Part shown: piece by piece, positions 16,847-25,355 of the stretch
How the letters are laid out: each line of letters begins with the position of its first letter
Position numbering within the stretch: position 1 is the stretch's first letter
DNA from: Rhodococcus erythropolis NBRC 15567
GTDB taxonomy: Bacteria > Actinomycetota > Actinomycetes > Mycobacteriales > Mycobacteriaceae
Direction: 5' to 3'
Assembly (NCBI RefSeq): GCF_001552595.1
Contig: NZ_BCRM01000008.1
Span: 214,366-278,365, forward strand
Length of the DNA stretch: 64,000 nt
The notes under the pieces: model-generated
Seen by the model: the letters and a program-made list of their open reading frames with translations, nothing else
What the model was told of the DNA's origin: nothing
The model's database searches: none
Made by a program: the position numbers and the translations under genes

Positions 16847-18484
16847 TCAGGCGCCGATCTTGACGGTGGCCCGCTCGAGGATCGGCGCGATGTCGATCCC
16901 CCTCGGCAGGGTCCCGAACACGCTCCCCCAGCTATCTCCGAGCCGACTCGCGCAGAATGCGTCCGCCACCGCGGGGTGCCCGTAGCGGAGCAGCAGCGAG
17001 GCTTGCAGTGCGAGTGCCATGTCACCGACGATCTTTCGCGCCCGGTATTCGATGTCGTCGAAATCGCCGAATGCCGCCTCGAGATCCCGCACTTCCTGAT
17101 CGAAGCGGGCGTCCACGCCACTCGCTTGTTTCAGTTCGTCGAAGAACACCTGCAGCGTTTCGGGTTGCTTCGCCATCGCCCGCAGAGTGTCGAGAGCCGC
17201 GACGTTGCCCGACCCTTCCCACACCGAGAGCAGCGGAGCCTCGCGATAGAGGCGCGGCATCCGGGATTCCTCCACGTATCCGTTTCCGCCCAGACACTCG
17301 AGTGCCTCGGCAGCGTGGATCGGTCCGCGCTTGCAGACGAAGTACTTGCTCACGGCCAATGAAATGCGTCGTAGTGCGCTCGCGTGGGCATCGCCCGACG
17401 TTGCGCGGTCGGTCAGCGCGGCCAGCCACATCGCGACGGTAGTCGACGCTTCCGATTCCACAGCCAGATCTGCGAGAACATTGCGCATCAAAGGTTGGTC
17501 GATCAGGTTGGCGCCGAACGCACTTCGATGATTCGCATGGTGAACTGCCTGCAGCGTGCCGACGCGCATGCCAGTGGCCGTTCCGATCGTGCAGTCCAAC
17601 CTGGTCATGTTGACCATCTCGATGATGGTGCGCACGCCCCGGCCTTCCTCGCCCACCATCCACGCGAGAGCGTCGCGGTACTCGACCTCGCTGCTCGCGT
17701 TGGAATGATTTCCCAACTTGTCCTTCAGACGCTGCAGGTACATGTTGTTGAGCGAGCCGTCCGGCAGGACCCGAGGAAGGAAGAAGCACGACAGACCGCC
17801 CGGCGCCTGGGCGAGGACGAGGAACACGTCCGACATCGGTGCGGAGGTGAACCACTTGTGGCCTGTCAGGAGATAGCTACCGTCGGATTGTGGCACTGCC
17901 CTTGTGGTTCCGGCACGCACGTCCGAACCGCCCTGTTTTTCCGTCATCGACATTCCGGCGATCAATCCGGGTTTGGTGAGGGGAGCTTTCAGCGCCGAAT
18001 CGTAGTGGCGGGTGGTCAGGAGGGGTTCGTACTGAGCGGCAAGATCCGCGTTGTGCCGCAGCGCTGGGATCACGGCGTACGTCATGGAGATGGGGCAGCC
18101 GTGGCCGGCGTCGGTTTGACCCCACACGGCCATCTTCGCGGCGCGGACGAGGTGTGCGTGTGGATTCGGGTCAACCCACGGAGCGCCGTGCAGTCCCAAT
18201 TCCACTGCGGTGCTCATGAGTTGGTGATAGGCAGGGTCGTAGCGGACCTCGTCGATGCGGTTGCCGTAGCGGTCGTGGGTTCTCAGGACAGGTGGGTGCT
18301 CCTCGGCCAGGTCGCCCCACTCCTGAGCTTGCGCGCTGCCGGCGCGGACCCCGACGCGATGAACCTCTTCGGCTGCGTCCGAAGCTCCCTCGCGGTGTAG
18401 TGCCTCGAGGATCGGCGCGTATTCGGCTGCGTCGTAATCGATCAGGGGCGGTACCTGATTGGTGACTTCATGCGTGGGTGTCAT
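16847..18484 (-). CDS. AidB-like acyl-CoA dehydrogenase
   Basis: Encodes 545 residues, the length of E. coli AidB and longer than ordinary acyl-CoA dehydrogenases (about 380-400). The hallmark GMSMTEKQGGSDVRAGTT lies near 170-190. A FAD-binding core follows, then ECLGGNGYVEESRMPRLYRE and SVWEGSGNVAALD. AidB is a flavoprotein linked to alkylation responses and DNA binding with weak isovaleryl-CoA dehydrogenase activity; the physiological substrate here is unknown. Its first 17 bp overlap the end of the TetR gene, indicating co-transcription and probable control by that regulator. Confidence 0.9.
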   Translation of the reverse strand: MTPTHEVTNQVPPLIDYDAAEYAPILEALHREGASDAAEEVHRVGVRAGSAQAQEWGDLAEEHPPVLRTHDRYGNRIDEVRYDPAYHQLMSTAVELGLHGAPWVDPNPHAHLVRAAKMAVWGQTDAGHGCPISMTYAVIPALRHNADLAAQYEPLLTTRHYDSALKAPLTKPGLIAGMSMTEKQGGSDVRAGTTRAVPQSDGSYLLTGHKWFTSAPMSDVFLVLAQAPGGLSCFFLPRVLPDGSLNNMYLQRLKDKLGNHSNASSEVEYRDALAWMVGEEGRGVRTIIEMVNMTRLDCTIGTATGMRVGTLQAVHHANHRSAFGANLIDQPLMRNVLADLAVESEASTTVAMWLAALTDRATSGDAHASALRRISLAVSKYFVCKRGPIHAAEALECLGGNGYVEESRMPRLYREAPLLSVWEGSGNVAALDTLRAMAKQPETLQVFFDELKQASGVDARFDQEVRDLEAAFGDFDDIEYRARKIVGDMALALQASLLLRYGHPAVADAFCASRLGDSWGSVFGTLPRGIDIAPILERATVKIGA

Positions 18485-19091
18485 CGAAACTCCCTAACGA
18501 TCGAAGGGTGAAGGCGAGGATGGCATCGATCGCAGCGGGATCCATGGTGCCGCCGCGCAACGGAAGGATCAGGGCCTCGCCGATTGCCCCGACGATGCAC
18601 GCTGCCGTCAGAGTGGCGTCCTGCGAAGGTATCTCACCGGTGTCGACTGCCGAGCGAATTGCGGTGGCCAGGCAATCGCGGAACGATTCGCGAAACATGA
18701 GTCGCTGTTCGTCGACGAGTGGATCCACCGGCTCCACCAGCAGTGCATAGGCGAGAACCGGTGCACACATGGCACGTTCGGCGAAGGTGCGAACCGACGC
18801 CGATACCGCGGAGCGGTGGTTGCCTTCCAGACTTCGGGCATTGTCTCCGGCGTCCCGGGCCGCGGATACCTCACGGCTGCAGACTGATTGGAACACCTCG
18901 GCGAACAATTCACCCTTGCCGTCGAAATGTCGATACAGCGTCCCGGTGGCGACGCCGGCGTTCTTGGCCACCGCGGCGATGGAACACCCCGCATAACCGT
19001 GGGTTGCCACTGCCGTCGTGGCCGCGTCGAGCAGTCGGGCGCGTTGGGCGTCCAGTCTTTCTTGTACTGCCGGAGTGCGGCGATAGGCCAT
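18468..19091 (-). CDS. TetR-family regulator of the acyl-CoA dehydrogenase operon
   Basis: Encodes 207 residues from ATG 19091 (MAYRRTPAVQER); the upstream open frame is not needed and would run into the divergent gene. The TetR helix-turn-helix is typical: GYAGCSIAAVAKNAGVATGT, then LYRHFDGKGELF. The C-terminal helical domain shows a DEQRLMFRESF motif seen in fatty-acid-type TetR regulators. It is the first gene of a TetR-AidB-MFS operon and diverges from the SMI1/KNR4 gene; the 61-bp intergenic region presumably holds its operator, but I see no strong palindrome. Confidence 0.9.
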   Translation of the reverse strand: MAYRRTPAVQERLDAQRARLLDAATTAVATHGYAGCSIAAVAKNAGVATGTLYRHFDGKGELFAEVFQSVCSREVSAARDAGDNARSLEGNHRSAVSASVRTFAERAMCAPVLAYALLVEPVDPLVDEQRLMFRESFRDCLATAIRSAVDTGEIPSQDATLTAACIVGAIGEALILPLRGGTMDPAAIDAILAFTLRSLGSFDDTHA

Positions 19092-19152
19092 GTGAAGAAG
19101 TGAACACCCGTTCCGTTCTTGGGTCAAGAGTTGACTGCTGGAGAATGACGAC

Positions 19153-20310
19153 ATGGCTACCACGGCGAAAGTCGATTTCGAAGTTCCGGTTCTGGTTCTC
19201 GGTCCGCGACCTCGTGAGCCGTATGTCCACACTTACGGCAAGGTCATCGGTTTGAGTCCCGTTGTCGCTCGCTTGGCGTTGAGTTCGACCGAAGGCCCGG
19301 TCCGGATCACCGTCGACACGCTGGATGTGGACCCGGGAATTCCCGCTCTCGATGATTGGGAGACGATCGAAGAAGGCACGCTCGAGAGCGTTGTTGCTGG
19401 TCTGCCACCACTTCGATTGACAGGCGAACGGGTCCACGAGTTCGGATTCCTCGAGCGCCTACCGATTGGCCTCTACCGCATCCGAGCCTCGGTGCGCGGC
19501 CGGGACTTTGATCAAGCCGACCCTGAAGCTTTCATCCAGATCTGGCCCGTCGCGGAATTCGAGCCGATTCATCTCTTCAAGTCAGGCGACAAGGTCGAAG
19601 TACGGGACGTCTACAGCGATGACAGGCACCTCACGATCCCCCCACGACCAGGAGGCGTGCAACAGAAAGCGACTGAGGGTATCCACGCTCACAGCGTGAC
19701 CGAACCAACATCAGTGCGCCGGCAATGGGAACGGATCGCCGCCTGGTTTTCCGAGAACGGATTTCCGCAAGCACTGGATGCGTTCGCGCCCGGCGCCGCG
19801 CAATCGGAAATCGACCGGGTCGAGGCACTGAGCGGAATCGCGTGGCCAACCGAATTGAAAGACCTCTACTCGGTCCAGAACGGCTTCGCCCCCGGCGCCT
19901 GGATGCAGTTCCTTCCCCAACACGACATGCTCAATCTGGACGAGCTGTTGGCCAATCACCGCAGAGCCCCGGCGGTGTACGAGCTGCCAGATGTCCCGGA
20001 GAGTGTTCCCTCATTGTCGGACCGTACTCAGCCGGCAGGAACCTCGATCGGAAAGTTTCTTCCGGACTACATAACCTTCGCCTGCCGCGACGGATACGAA
20101 TTATTCTGCGACACAAGGCAAGGGGAGCTGACAGGCTGTGTGACCGAGTATGCCCGTGAGAACGCGGACGCCGCCGAACCTCAGTGGACTTCGATCAGCG
20201 CGTTGCTCGCCGATCTCGTAGATTCCCTGGAAACGGGTCGGCCTTTCGGTGGTGGCTGGGTAGCGGGACTCGGTGATGGCGGACTTTCCTGGCGGTACGC
20301 ACCCGCGTAG
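19153..20310 (+). CDS. SMI1/KNR4-domain protein with uncharacterised N-terminal domain
   Basis: Encodes 385 residues; ATG is preceded by GGAGAATGACGAC. Residues 1-165 form a beta-rich domain I do not recognise (VPVLVLGPRPREPYVHTYGK at the start). Residues about 185-375 look like the SMI1/KNR4 fold: IDRVEALSGIAWPTELKDLY, then SVQNGF, a later FLPDYITFACRDGYELFCDT, and a C-terminal LADLVDSLETG. SMI1/KNR4 proteins are often immunity proteins against polymorphic toxins, but no toxin gene is adjacent, so a housekeeping role is equally possible. It ends 14 bp from the convergent epimerase gene. Confidence 0.8.
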   Translation: MATTAKVDFEVPVLVLGPRPREPYVHTYGKVIGLSPVVARLALSSTEGPVRITVDTLDVDPGIPALDDWETIEEGTLESVVAGLPPLRLTGERVHEFGFLERLPIGLYRIRASVRGRDFDQADPEAFIQIWPVAEFEPIHLFKSGDKVEVRDVYSDDRHLTIPPRPGGVQQKATEGIHAHSVTEPTSVRRQWERIAAWFSENGFPQALDAFAPGAAQSEIDRVEALSGIAWPTELKDLYSVQNGFAPGAWMQFLPQHDMLNLDELLANHRRAPAVYELPDVPESVPSLSDRTQPAGTSIGKFLPDYITFACRDGYELFCDTRQGELTGCVTEYARENADAAEPQWTSISALLADLVDSLETGRPFGGGWVAGLGDGGLSWRYAPA

Positions 20311-20324
20311 CGTGTGCGGCCACT

Positions 20325-21266
20325 TCAGGCAGCAGCGGTGCGAGCCTGTTCCGCGCGCCACCACGCTACGGTCTCTTCGGCGGCCTGATCGAGCGGCGTC
20401 GGCGAGAGTCCGAGCAGCACTTCGCTGGCGCTCGAGTCCATGACAAACGGCTTGGTGAACTGGTAGTTCATCTCCGCGAGTTCGCGGCTGTCGGTGTTGA
20501 TCTTGCCGACGGCGTCGAGCACCCAGGCGGGCAGGACACCCACCTTGGCGGGGGACGCCCCGGCGGCTCGAGCGAAGGCCTCGGCGATCTTGCGCTGAGT
20601 GAGCGCGGGGCCGGTGGGTGCGTGGATGACGGAGTTCCAGAGTTCGGGGTTGTGTGCTGCTGCGATCATCGCCGCCGCGAGATCGGGGATGTAGGTGAAG
20701 GAGTGCGGCTGGTCTGCGGAACCGATGACACGAATCTTCTTACCTGCCATGACCTTCGGAACCATGCGCTCGCCGGCGTGGGCGGTGCGGACGCGGGGAC
20801 CGAAGAAGTCCGAGGCCACGACGCTGACGGTGGGTGTTGCGGAGGCCTCGCGGGCACGCAGCAGCGCGGTGCGCACTCCGCGCTTGCCGCCGGTGGCGTT
20901 GCGTCGATCGGATTCGGTCATCAGGGTGTCGGAGTTGTAGGCGTAGAGGCTTTCGGGGAAGACCACGACGGCTCCGATGGATGCGGCTGCGTCGAGCACA
21001 ACCTTCTCGGCCGCCGGGAGTTCCCGCTCCCAATCGGCTGCGTTGTAGGCGGCGTGGATGCAGTGGTAGATGGCCGTGGCGCCCGCGCTGACCGAGCGCA
21101 GGGCCTCGGAATCCGAGACGTCGACGCGTCGGCGGTCGATCAGCGGGTGCTCGGGCCCGCTGCCGGACCTGGTCAGGAGCCGGACGTTGATTCCCTGCTC
21201 GGCGAGCTGTAGCGCGACGGCGGATCCGACGGGTCCTGCTCCGGTGACGATTTCGAGGTTCGACAT
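20325..21266 (-). CDS. NAD(P)-dependent epimerase/dehydratase family protein
   Basis: Encodes 313 residues of atypical SDR. The N-terminal nucleotide-binding loop GAGPVGSAVA (about 9-18) has GxGxxG spacing. A YAYNSD segment sits where extended SDRs carry their catalytic Tyr, and SFTYIPDLAAAMIAA is the conserved mid-domain motif. It probably reduces or isomerises a small NAD(P)-dependent substrate, not identified. The gene diverges from a TetR regulator, and the 134-bp region between them carries two matching palindromes, so it is very likely the regulator's target. Confidence 0.87.
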   Translation of the reverse strand: MSNLEIVTGAGPVGSAVALQLAEQGINVRLLTRSGSGPEHPLIDRRRVDVSDSEALRSVSAGATAIYHCIHAAYNAADWERELPAAEKVVLDAAASIGAVVVFPESLYAYNSDTLMTESDRRNATGGKRGVRTALLRAREASATPTVSVVASDFFGPRVRTAHAGERMVPKVMAGKKIRVIGSADQPHSFTYIPDLAAAMIAAAHNPELWNSVIHAPTGPALTQRKIAEAFARAAGASPAKVGVLPAWVLDAVGKINTDSRELAEMNYQFTKPFVMDSSASEVLLGLSPTPLDQAAEETVAWWRAEQARTAAA

Positions 21267-21295
21267 GGTGTGCTCCTTCTCGTTTCGGGTGAACT

Positions 21296-21310
21296 GAGAG
21301 CACTGCTCTC
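21296..21310. promoter_or_regulatory. TetR operator O1
   Basis: GAGAGCA-C-TGCTCTC is a perfect 7+1+7 palindrome 30 bp upstream of the epimerase start. A second near copy lies 35 bp further on. Palindromes repeated in the intergenic region of a divergent TetR/target pair are typical autoregulatory operators. Confidence 0.7.
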
Positions 21311-21344
21311 GTTTTCAAGAATGCACCCGCGCCTCAGTGCTGTC

Positions 21345-21359
21345 AAGAGCGGTGCTCTC
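21345..21359. promoter_or_regulatory. TetR operator O2
   Basis: AAGAGCGGTGCTCTC matches O1 at all but the first, seventh and central bases. A further half-site, GTGCTCTC, occurs at 21371-21378 next to the regulator's start region. Confidence 0.65.
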
Positions 21360-21400
21360 TTTTGTTGATAGTGCTCTCGGTCATGGGGCAAGATGGACTC

Positions 21401-22096
21401 ATGGTTGGGACTCCCCGAGAGCGGGCGCGCGAACAGACGCTGCAGGACATCACCCGGATCGGGCGCGAGCATCTTGCTGCCGTCGGCGCCGCCGCGTTGT
21501 CCTTGAGGGCCGTCGCGCGTGATCTGGGAGTCGTGTCCTCAGCGGTGTACCGCTACGTCGCCAGTCGTGACGAACTGCTGACCTTGCTGGTGGTGGACGG
21601 GTACACGGAACTGGGCGCGGAAGTGGACTCCGCCGTGAATGCCGTTGCAGCAGAAGATTTTCGCGGACAGTTCATTGCTCTCGGACGTGCCGTCCGGAGT
21701 TGGGCGATCCGGGAGCCGGCTCGATACGGTCTGCTGTTCGGCAGCCCCGTCCCCGGTTACGACGCTCCGGGCGAGCAGACCACCGGCCCTGGCACCCTCG
21801 TCGTGACCCGGCTGATCAGGATCATCGACGCCGCCCATCGCGCAGGTGCACTCACGGTGCGAGAGGGCCCGGACCTGAGTGACACGCTGGCAACGGACCT
21901 CGAGGGGGTGCGGAAAGAACTGGGCACCGACCTGCCGCCGGATGCTGCGGTGCGCGCAACTCTCGTCTGGGTATCGCTGTTCGGTTCGGTGAACTTCGAG
22001 GTGTTCGGGCAGTACGGAAGCGATACCTTCACCGATGCGAGTGAGATTTTCGAGCGGCATCTGGCACTACTTGCCGATGTGGCGGGTCTGACCTGA
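21401..22096 (+). CDS. TetR-family regulator
   Basis: Encodes 231 residues from ATG 21401 (MVGTPRERAREQ); in-frame starts at 21362 and 21383 are possible but would place the operators inside or against the gene. The helix-turn-helix reads LSLRAVARDLGVVSSAVYRY, then VASRDELL (about 30-60), followed by a TetR_C_13-like domain (WAIREPARYGLLFGSPVPGY). It should bind the GAGAGCA-N-TGCTCTC sites and control itself and the divergent epimerase gene. Confidence 0.9.
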   Translation: MVGTPRERAREQTLQDITRIGREHLAAVGAAALSLRAVARDLGVVSSAVYRYVASRDELLTLLVVDGYTELGAEVDSAVNAVAAEDFRGQFIALGRAVRSWAIREPARYGLLFGSPVPGYDAPGEQTTGPGTLVVTRLIRIIDAAHRAGALTVREGPDLSDTLATDLEGVRKELGTDLPPDAAVRATLVWVSLFGSVNFEVFGQYGSDTFTDASEIFERHLALLADVAGLT

Positions 22097-22149
22097 ACAC
22101 GCCTGTGTCTCGTTCCCCCGCACGCAGTTGTCGGTGAGATGATGTCTTT

Positions 22150-22755
22150 GTGGCGCACGCAGAAGAACCCGAGGATCGAATGGCCTGGATAGAACCGGAG
22201 GTTCGTCCGGGCAGTTTGTTGGTGTCGTCGACCGACCTCACGGAACCTGCATTTCGCCGCACCGTCATCTACATGATCGAGCACAACGACGCCGGGAGCC
22301 TGGGCGTCATCGTCAATCGGCCGAGTGAGACGGCCGTGCAGAACGTGTTGCCGCAGTGGTCGCCGCTGACCGCGCATCCTTCGGCCCTGTACATCGGTGG
22401 ACCCGTCAAGCGTGACTCGGCGCTCTGCCTGGGTATCGCTCGCAACGGTGCACGAATCGACGGCGTCGCCGGCCTGCGGCGGGTGGACGGCAAAGTTGTC
22501 ATGGTGGATCTGGACTCGGACCCGGAGGTCATCGCTCCTCTGGTCGAAGGGATCCGCATTTTTGCCGGTTACTCGGGTTGGACTCTGGGGCAGCTGGATT
22601 CGGAACTCGAGCGTGAAGACTGGATGGTGATCAGCTCACTGCCGTCCGATGTGCTGACGCCGCCCCGAGTCGATGTCTGGGCACGGGTGCTACGACGCCA
22701 ACCGCTCCCCGTGGCAATGCTGGCCAGCCATCCCATCGAGGTTGAACGGAACTGA
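22150..22755 (+). CDS. YqgE/AlgH family protein (UPF0301)
   Basis: Encodes 201 residues from GTG. It has the family's N-terminal GSLLVSSTDLTEPAFRRTVI segment, then HNDAGSLGVIVNRPSE, a YIGGPV loop and GYSGWTLGQLDSELEREDW. The function of YqgE/AlgH is unsettled. It matches Rv0038 of M. tuberculosis, which also lies a few genes from leuS, so this part of the window is syntenic with the Rv0037-Rv0041 region. Confidence 0.93.
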   Translation: MAHAEEPEDRMAWIEPEVRPGSLLVSSTDLTEPAFRRTVIYMIEHNDAGSLGVIVNRPSETAVQNVLPQWSPLTAHPSALYIGGPVKRDSALCLGIARNGARIDGVAGLRRVDGKVVMVDLDSDPEVIAPLVEGIRIFAGYSGWTLGQLDSELEREDWMVISSLPSDVLTPPRVDVWARVLRRQPLPVAMLASHPIEVERN

Positions 22756-22827
22756 GAGGTCGAACGAACTGATCTGTCGGAGGTCGATGATATTCCTGTG
22801 TCATCGTTTTCGAGAGAGGTGGCAGTA

Positions 22828-23046
22828 ATGATCGCTGAGCGTCAGATCCAGTGCGCGGATTGTGTTTCGGATGTCGATCACTGCCACGATTCTTTGCTGC
22901 GACATGCCGACGGATCGCTCGAATGCACCGGGGTGAACTGCGTCGACCTGGCATCGAGTCGCCATGCGTTGTCCATCGATTGTGCTGAACTGCAGGGCGG
23001 TTGTGGCTGCGTCGAGGCGACCCGAGGCGAGTTGCTCGCTAGCTGA
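22828..23046 (+). CDS. Small cysteine-rich protein, function unknown
   Basis: Encodes 72 residues with eight Cys: a CADC pair near residue 9, an HCH, two single Cys near 33-38 and a late C...CGC group. The pattern suggests a metal site or disulfide knot, but I do not recognise the family. I chose ATG 22828 because GAGAGG lies 8 nt upstream; a GTG at 22798 is in frame. It ends by overlapping the convergent SBF transporter gene by 8 bp. Coding is supported by the ribosome-binding site and third-position GC bias, but there is no homology evidence. Confidence 0.6.
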   Translation: MIAERQIQCADCVSDVDHCHDSLLRHADGSLECTGVNCVDLASSRHALSIDCAELQGGCGCVEATRGELLAS

Positions 23047-24019
23047 CGCTCACCGGATCCCGATTCGCGAAGCGTTGCGCCATCGCAGCACAGACGATCA
23101 GTTGGATCTGATGGAAGATCATCAGCGGCAACACGATCAGGCCGACGGGCTGGCCCGCGAACAGTACAGCCGCCATCGGTAGGCCTGTCGCCAAGGACTT
23201 CTTCGACCCGCAGAAGATGATGACGATCTGATCGGGAAGGTCGAACCCGAGCTTGCGCCCCGCGAGAGTGGTCACGCCGAGAACCAGCGCGAGGATCAGG
23301 CAGCACACGATTGTGAGGATCACGATCTGCCAGATCGTGATGGTGCTCCAGATCCCCTCTTTCATGCTCTCGCTGAAGGCGGCGAAGACAACGAGGAGGA
23401 TCGATCCGCGATCGACGTACTTGGTGGGCTCGGCATACTTCTGCAGCCATCCGATCACCAGCGGGCGGATCAGCTGGCCCACGATGAACGGGATCAGCAG
23501 CTGCACGACGATGTCGAGGATCGACGAGAAGTCGACCGTCGCCTGGCCCGTTGTATTCATCAGCAGAACCACCAGCAACGGGGTGACGAAGACGCCGATC
23601 AGGTTGGAGAACGACGCACTGACAATCGCGCCGGCGACGTTTCCCTTTGCGATCGAAGTGAACGCGATCGACGACTGAACCGTCGACGGAACGAGGCACA
23701 TGTAGAGGATGCCGGTGTAGAGCTCGTCGCTGATCAGGGTCGGCGACAGGAATCGCAGCGCAAGGCCGATGAGCGGGAAGAGCACAAACGTCGCGGCAAG
23801 GACGACAGTGTGCAGTCGCCAGTGCTTGACGCCCTTCCAGGCTTCCTGCGGCGAGAGCCGTGCACCGTAGAGCAGGAACAGGAAGCCGATGGCGATCTTG
23901 GTGGCCCAGTTCAGAATGCTCTCCGCGGTACCCGATACCGGGAACACACTTCCGAGCACGCCGGCGATGATGATGCCGAGGATGAACCCGTCGATGTAGA
24001 ACCTACTGAGAAACTTCAC
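23039..24019 (-). CDS. Bile acid:sodium symporter (SBF-like, YfeH) family transporter
   Basis: Encodes 326 residues with about ten membrane segments. It aligns by eye with E. coli YfeH: GARLSPQEAWKGVKHWRLH, FVLFPLIGL, LYMCLVPSTVQSSIAFTSIA, then FCGSKKSLATGLPMAAVLF and LPLMIFHQIQLIVCA near the end. The GTG at 24019 (VKFLSRF) matches the YfeH start; a GTG at 24064 is in frame but would overlap the upstream MFS gene by 41 bp. It presumably moves an organic anion with sodium; the substrate is unknown. It lies 4 bp after the MFS gene, so it is likely co-transcribed. Confidence 0.88.
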   Translation of the reverse strand: MKFLSRFYIDGFILGIIIAGVLGSVFPVSGTAESILNWATKIAIGFLFLLYGARLSPQEAWKGVKHWRLHTVVLAATFVLFPLIGLALRFLSPTLISDELYTGILYMCLVPSTVQSSIAFTSIAKGNVAGAIVSASFSNLIGVFVTPLLVVLLMNTTGQATVDFSSILDIVVQLLIPFIVGQLIRPLVIGWLQKYAEPTKYVDRGSILLVVFAAFSESMKEGIWSTITIWQIVILTIVCCLILALVLGVTTLAGRKLGFDLPDQIVIIFCGSKKSLATGLPMAAVLFAGQPVGLIVLPLMIFHQIQLIVCAAMAQRFANRDPVSVS

Positions 24020-24023
24020 CTGG

Positions 24024-25193
24024 CTAAGGATAACGGCGTGCGTCGACGGGCTCTCGAGCCCCACGAAGGTTGAAGCCCATCACGGCCAGGCACAGCAGCG
24101 TCCCGACGATCGACAGTTCGATGATGGCCGTCTGCATTCCCTGGATGGTGATGGCGATACCCGCGATGATCGACGGGATCGCCAGTCCCGCGTAGCTGAC
24201 GGTGAAGAATGCCGCCAGGACTCCGCCGTGGCTCTCGCGGGCGTGGATTCGGGCGGCGGCGTTGACGCGTTTCATGCCGCCGGCAAACGCCAGACCGTGC
24301 CCGGCGCCGACCACCACGGTGATGACGCCCAGCAGCGCAAGGCTGGGGACGAGGTCGACCACGAGTAGGCCGATCATTCCTAGAGCGAGGATTCCCAGGC
24401 CGGCGGTGACGGACGTCCGCGGGTCCATACGACTCCCGCCGAGCTGCGCGATCACCGAGCAGATCATGACCAGTGCAGCTGCTCCGCCGCCGAGTAGGAG
24501 GTTGTCGATGTTCAGCAGGCTGGTCATCCACGACGGGACCACCGACTGGAAGAGTCCGACTGCGCCCCACGACAGCGCGACGGCGAGCGAGCTGAGCCAG
24601 AACGTCTCTCGAATGGTGGCGGGAACATGTGGCATCTGGAAGAACCGCTTCGGGCGTGTGATGTCCCCGATCCGCGGCAGTAGTAGCAACACGATCAGTG
24701 CCGGGATGAACGCGACGAGGAAGATCAGATACGGCAACCGCAGCGGTTGCGGAAGGTACTGGGCGATCGCACCGGACACGAGTGGTCCGAGTGCACCGCC
24801 CAACGCGCCCGTCACCGTCGATACGAGCGCTGCCCGTCGATGATCGAACTTCGGTTCCTGCTCCACCAACGCGGCGCTGCCCGCCGCACTGGCCGCGCCC
24901 ACCGCGATTCCCTGAGCAACGCGTCCGACGAACAACCACACCGTCGCGTCGGCGAATGCCAGAACGAGCGTGCCGACGACGCTCAGCGCGAGTGCAGTCA
25001 GAAGCACGGTGCGTCGGCCGAGGGCGTCGGACAGCGGTCCGAAGAACAGCAACGCCGGAACGAGGCCGGCGACGTAGACGCCGTAGATGAGCGTCTGGAT
25101 GGTTGGCGTGAATCCGAACTCGGTCCGGTACAGCCCGTAGACGGAGGTGGGCATGTTCGCGCCCAGAAGGATCACGGTGAGGACGTAGCCCAC
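24024..25193 (-). CDS. MFS transporter, start uncertain (possible ACG start at 25256)
   Basis: Encodes 389 residues from GTG 25193, with about 12 membrane segments and the loop motif GPLSDALGRRTVLL. From this start the protein begins inside the first membrane helix (GYVLTVILLGANMP) and has no ribosome-binding site. The frame stays open upstream, and AGGAGG sits 8 nt before an in-frame ACG at 25256. Starting there adds 21 residues (SATAVATEERTRRTNRHFYG), a normal cytosolic tail. Either ACG is a rare start or an ATG was lost. A GntR regulator diverges from it, with a palindrome between them. Substrate unknown. Confidence 0.85.
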   Translation of the reverse strand: MGYVLTVILLGANMPTSVYGLYRTEFGFTPTIQTLIYGVYVAGLVPALLFFGPLSDALGRRTVLLTALALSVVGTLVLAFADATVWLFVGRVAQGIAVGAASAAGSAALVEQEPKFDHRRAALVSTVTGALGGALGPLVSGAIAQYLPQPLRLPYLIFLVAFIPALIVLLLLPRIGDITRPKRFFQMPHVPATIRETFWLSSLAVALSWGAVGLFQSVVPSWMTSLLNIDNLLLGGGAAALVMICSVIAQLGGSRMDPRTSVTAGLGILALGMIGLLVVDLVPSLALLGVITVVVGAGHGLAFAGGMKRVNAAARIHARESHGGVLAAFFTVSYAGLAIPSIIAGIAITIQGMQTAIIELSIVGTLLCLAVMGFNLRGAREPVDARRYP

Positions 25194-25300
25194 GCCGTAG
25201 AAGTGTCGATTGGTGCGGCGTGTGCGTTCTTCGGTGGCGACAGCTGTGGCGGACGTGGGAAGCCCCTCCTGATGACAGAGTTCGAAAATACATGGGTCGT

Positions 25301-25315
25301 CCTACGTATCGTAGG
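25301..25315. promoter_or_regulatory. Operator-like palindrome between MFS and GntR genes
   Basis: CCTACG-TAT-CGTAGG is a perfect 6+3+6 inverted repeat, 41 bp before the GntR start and 45 bp before the MFS gene's putative ACG. It is a likely FadR-subfamily operator controlling both divergent genes. Confidence 0.6.
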
Positions 25316-25355
25316 TGAGTGGAATGATCGTCGCGAATGCTGTGAGGATGAGTAG

